DNA from: JAYXXU01 sp049301135
Lineage (GTDB): Bacteria; Pseudomonadota; Gammaproteobacteria; Pseudomonadales; Moraxellaceae
DNA: 17,933 bases
Direction: 5' to 3'
NCBI GenBank assembly: GCA_049301135.1
Contig: JBAQKP010000077.1
Location: forward strand, 1-17,933
Shown here: positions 15,904-17,933 of the stretch, piece by piece
Numbering within the stretch: position 1 is the first letter of the stretch
How the letters are laid out: each line of letters begins with the position of its first letter
Made by a program: the position numbers and the translations under genes
Notes under the pieces: generated by a model
Seen by the model: the letters and a program-made list of their open reading frames with translations, nothing else
What the model was told of the DNA's origin: nothing
Database searches by the model: none

Positions 15904-16383
15904 CTAGTGGCGGAGCACGACCGTTCGTGTCAAGCAGACAATACTATTGCGTAGCGGCGCAGTGGCATGATGCACACGGCCAATTTTTTTAGGCAGTTGT
16001 TGTCGAGACAGCGTTAAGAACGCCAACAGGAAAATCAGTAAAACCGGCAGGGCCGCAAGATCAATCAGATTAAAGTATTTTTGCGCTGTCAGTGGCTGAT
16101 CCAGACTGGGAACATCCAGCACATGATCGGGCTGCTGGTGTGGCTGCGTCGTATCATGTGTCGTCGCGTTGGCCTGATCACTCGATTCAATATGATGGCT
16201 GACCCAACTGATCGAGCTACCCTGATCGGTGACATAGACTTGATGAGCAGCATCGGTCTGAAACCACAAGGCGGATGTCCACGTCAATACGCCCATTGCC
16301 ATCAGCAGATAGGCAGCCAGTAGCGTCCGCAACACCAGTGGGGTGCGGATTAACCAGTGGCGAAGCTGACTGAGTGCGGACAT
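15904..16383 (-). CDS. Unrecognised two-span membrane protein with His-containing loop
   Basis: 159 aa from the ATG at 16383; the frame extends five codons further to a TTG at 16398, which I reject as a start. Neither start has a clear ribosome site. I do not recognise the family. TM1 is about residues 19-41 (LRTLLAAYLLMAMGVLTW...), and TM2 about 107-126 (LIDLAALPVLLIFLLAFL). Between them lies a polar loop of some 65 residues with H63, H64, H76, H82 and H87; the basic tail adds H138, H139, C150 and H159. By the positive-inside rule the loop would be periplasmic. It is the first gene ahead of czcCBA on the same strand, 82 bases upstream of czcC. A role in metal sensing or delivery, as for the small proteins heading other czc operons, is inference from position and histidines only. 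Confidence 0.6.
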   Translation of the reverse strand: MSALSQLRHWLIRTPLVLRTLLAAYLLMAMGVLTWTSALWFQTDAAHQVYVTDQGSSISWVSHHIESSDQANATTHDTTQPHQQPDHVLDVPSLDQPLTAQKYFNLIDLAALPVLLIFLLAFLTLSRQQLPKKIGRVHHATAPLRNSIVCLTRTVVLRH

Positions 16384-16621
16384 AATCAACGCATACAAAA
16401 ACGATAAGCGACATTAACCTAGCAGATTGTCCGGTGCTGCACCAGAGACAAAATGTTGTGAGCAGGCACTGGCTGCCCAAGATAGTGCCTGCGTGTTCGG
16501 ATCGTATGGACAGCTTGCCGGTGGATTTTGTGGCTCAATTGCACAAATGCGCGTATCATATTGGCCTTTCCTGTCTTGCACATCAGGTCAGCTTTGACTG
16601 ATCTACGGAGCCGTTCCCAGC
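16384..16621. other. Divergent spacer between czc cluster and purL
   Basis: 238 bases that must carry the promoters for both sides. A 9-bp inverted repeat sits at 16462-16492. On the minus strand two overlapping small frames are present. One is 46 codons, ATG at 16559 with AGGAAAGG 5 bases upstream, stop 16421-16419, six His. The other is 55 codons from a GTG at 16581 to a TAA at 16416-16414, in the same frame as the 159-aa gene that follows. I cannot support either as a gene. TATGAT at 16560-16555 on the minus strand is a possible -10 with a poor -35. For purL I see no convincing promoter. Confidence 0.4.
16462..16492. repeat. 9-bp perfect inverted repeat in the czc-purL spacer
   Basis: GCAGGCACT (16462-16470) and AGTGCCTGC (16484-16492) are perfect complements around 13 bases. 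No T-run follows on either strand, so it is not an intrinsic terminator. Its place between divergent units would suit an operator for a metal-responsive or purine regulator, or a leader stem of the czc message. Confidence 0.5.
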
Positions 16622-17933
16622 ATGTTTATTGTGGCCGGTGCGCCAGCACTTTCTGTCTTCAAGCAAGATCAATTGCTTGCCCGTTTGTCTGCCGTTGCGC
16701 CGGTTACCGGTTTGGACAGTCAATTCATCTACTTGTTTGACCAAGCATTGTCGGAATCGGCGCAAGTCGTTGCGCAGGGTTTGCTCAACGACGGCCAGTC
16801 TTATGCGATGCTTGCCGCGTCTGAAGGCAGCGTTCAATTAATCGTCACGCCGCGTATCGGTACGATTTCGCCGTGGTCGTCGAAGGCCAGTGATATTTTT
16901 ACCAATTGCGGTCAGTCGGTATCACGCCTAGAGCGTGCGACGGTGTACACGCTGCATGGCATCACTGAATTAACGCCCTCTGTCGTCGCACTACTGCATG
17001 ATCGGATGACCGAAAGCACCTTTAACAGTCTGGATGCGGCGCAAGTCTTATTCAGTCAGCACTCACCGAAACCACTAAACGCGATTGATATTCTGGGTCA
17101 GGGCAAAGAGGCGCTGATTAAAGCCAATCACGAGTTTGGTTTTGCGCTGTCGGCCGATGAGATTGATTATCTGACCGATGCTTTTACCCAGTTGGGTCGC
17201 AATCCGCACGACATCGAACTGATGATGTTTGCGCAGGCCAACTCTGAGCATTGTCGGCATAAGATTTTTAATGCCGAATGGGCAGTGGACGGCGTCAAGC
17301 AGCCGCTCTCGTTGTTCCAAATGATCAAAAATACTTATAAAGAATCACCGGCTGATGTGTTGTCGGCCTATAAAGACAATGCTTCGGTGATTGTGGGTTT
17401 TGATTCGGCGCGGTTTTATCCGACCTGCAATCCCGACACGCAACAGCGCGAATACGGCATGCACAAAGAAGCCGTGCATATCCTGATGAAAGTCGAAACG
17501 CACAATCACCCGACCGCGATTGCACCATTTGCTGGTGCGGCGACAGGTTCGGGCGGTGAGATTCGTGATGAAGGTGCGACTGGGCGGGGTGGCAAACCGA
17601 AAGCCGGTTTGGCCGGTTTTACCGTATCGAGTCTGCAACTGCCGACGCAGCCAGAGCCGTGGGAGTTTGCCTATGGTAAGCCGTCGCGCATGGCCTCAGC
17701 ACTGCAGATCATGACTGAAGCGCCACTTGGTGCAGCGGCATTTAACAATGAATTTGGTCGTCCGAACCTGTGTGGCTATTTCCGCAGCTTTGAACTGAGC
17801 GTACAAGATAAAGTCTGGGGCTTTCATAAGCCGATCATGATGGCCGGTGGTTACGGCAATATCCGGCCGGATCACGTCGAAAAGCAGCCGATTGAGCATG
17901 GTGATTTGTTGATCGTACTCGGTGGTCCTGCGA
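16622..17933 (+). CDS. purL: Phosphoribosylformylglycinamidine synthase, N-terminal part
   Basis: 437 codons are visible and the frame runs off the window end without a stop; the full long-form enzyme is near 1,280-1,300 aa. It converts FGAR, glutamine and ATP to FGAM, the fourth step of IMP synthesis. The start MFIVAGAPALSVFKQDQLLA is the family N-terminus. FAQANSEHCRHKIFNAEW lies near residues 203-220, and the ATP/substrate signature KVETHNHPTAIAPF with GSGGEIRDEGATGRG follows near 290-322. PNLCGYFRSFE and MMAGGYGNIRPDHV lie near the window end. CGGAG precedes the ATG by about 11 bases, a rather long spacing. It is divergent from the czc cluster. The C-terminal glutaminase domain is not in view. 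Confidence 0.96.
   Translation, partial: MFIVAGAPALSVFKQDQLLARLSAVAPVTGLDSQFIYLFDQALSESAQVVAQGLLNDGQSYAMLAASEGSVQLIVTPRIGTISPWSSKASDIFTNCGQSVSRLERATVYTLHGITELTPSVVALLHDRMTESTFNSLDAAQVLFSQHSPKPLNAIDILGQGKEALIKANHEFGFALSADEIDYLTDAFTQLGRNPHDIELMMFAQANSEHCRHKIFNAEWAVDGVKQPLSLFQMIKNTYKESPADVLSAYKDNASVIVGFDSARFYPTCNPDTQQREYGMHKEAVHILMKVETHNHPTAIAPFAGAATGSGGEIRDEGATGRGGKPKAGLAGFTVSSLQLPTQPEPWEFAYGKPSRMASALQIMTEAPLGAAAFNNEFGRPNLCGYFRSFELSVQDKVWGFHKPIMMAGGYGNIRPDHVEKQPIEHGDLLIVLGGPA

Noticed and set aside
16217..16480. 87-codon minus-strand frame in the czc leader
   Set aside because: It overlaps the 159-aa membrane-protein gene in another frame and has no domain-like or membrane pattern of its own.
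1..17933. Search for tRNA genes, CRISPR arrays, insertion sequences, integrase or defence genes
   Set aside because: None seen by eye on either strand; apart from the pseudogene and two spacers the window is filled by ordinary genes.

Overview
The window is about 18 kb of bacterial chromosome with densely packed housekeeping genes. The gene set fits a gammaproteobacterium, most likely of the family Moraxellaceae. The reasons are a rhombotarget-A-like surface protein with a GlyGly-CTERM tail (a family I associate with Acinetobacter), a hisZ-purA pair, and PurL and HME-RND proteins that read like Acinetobacter homologues. GC looks close to 50% in the blocks I counted, which is higher than in most Acinetobacter, so a less studied genus of the family is plausible. 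The taxonomic call is inference. I see no tRNA, rRNA, CRISPR array, insertion sequence or phage gene.

Layout. 1-1707 (+): C-terminal part of a secreted or surface protein with a rhombosortase-type sorting tail; a bidirectional terminator follows. 1756-3564 (-): fbp (fructose-1,6-bisphosphatase) and then a SpoU/TrmH-type RNA methyltransferase, 6 bases apart. 3675-4171 (-): an AT-rich, decayed lipoprotein gene with one in-frame stop and one frameshift. 4234-5256 (-): a DUF2237 gene followed by a Maf/YceF-type nucleotide pyrophosphatase, with a terminator behind it. 5257-5509: divergent spacer with a hairpin-rich leader, including a strong intrinsic terminator, ahead of hisZ. 5510-8018 (+): hisZ and purA, followed by a terminator. 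8142-9917 (+): a PIF1/RecD-like helicase. 9971-16383 (-): a heavy-metal efflux cluster made of an unrecognised His-containing two-span membrane protein, czcC, czcB and czcA. 16622-17933 (+): the first 437 codons of purL, cut by the window end.

How the parts work together. fbp belongs to gluconeogenesis. hisZ (regulatory partner of the short HisG), purA (AMP synthesis) and purL (fourth step of IMP synthesis) are linked through the ATP/PRPP/AICAR connection between histidine and purine synthesis. CzcCBA would form an envelope-spanning, proton-driven Zn/Co/Cd exporter. No metal-responsive regulator gene is in the window.

I did not find a clearly new multi-gene system. The items most worth a second look are the lipoprotein pseudogene, the stem-loop-rich hisZ leader, and the unknown membrane protein with its unusual leader region at the head of the czc operon.
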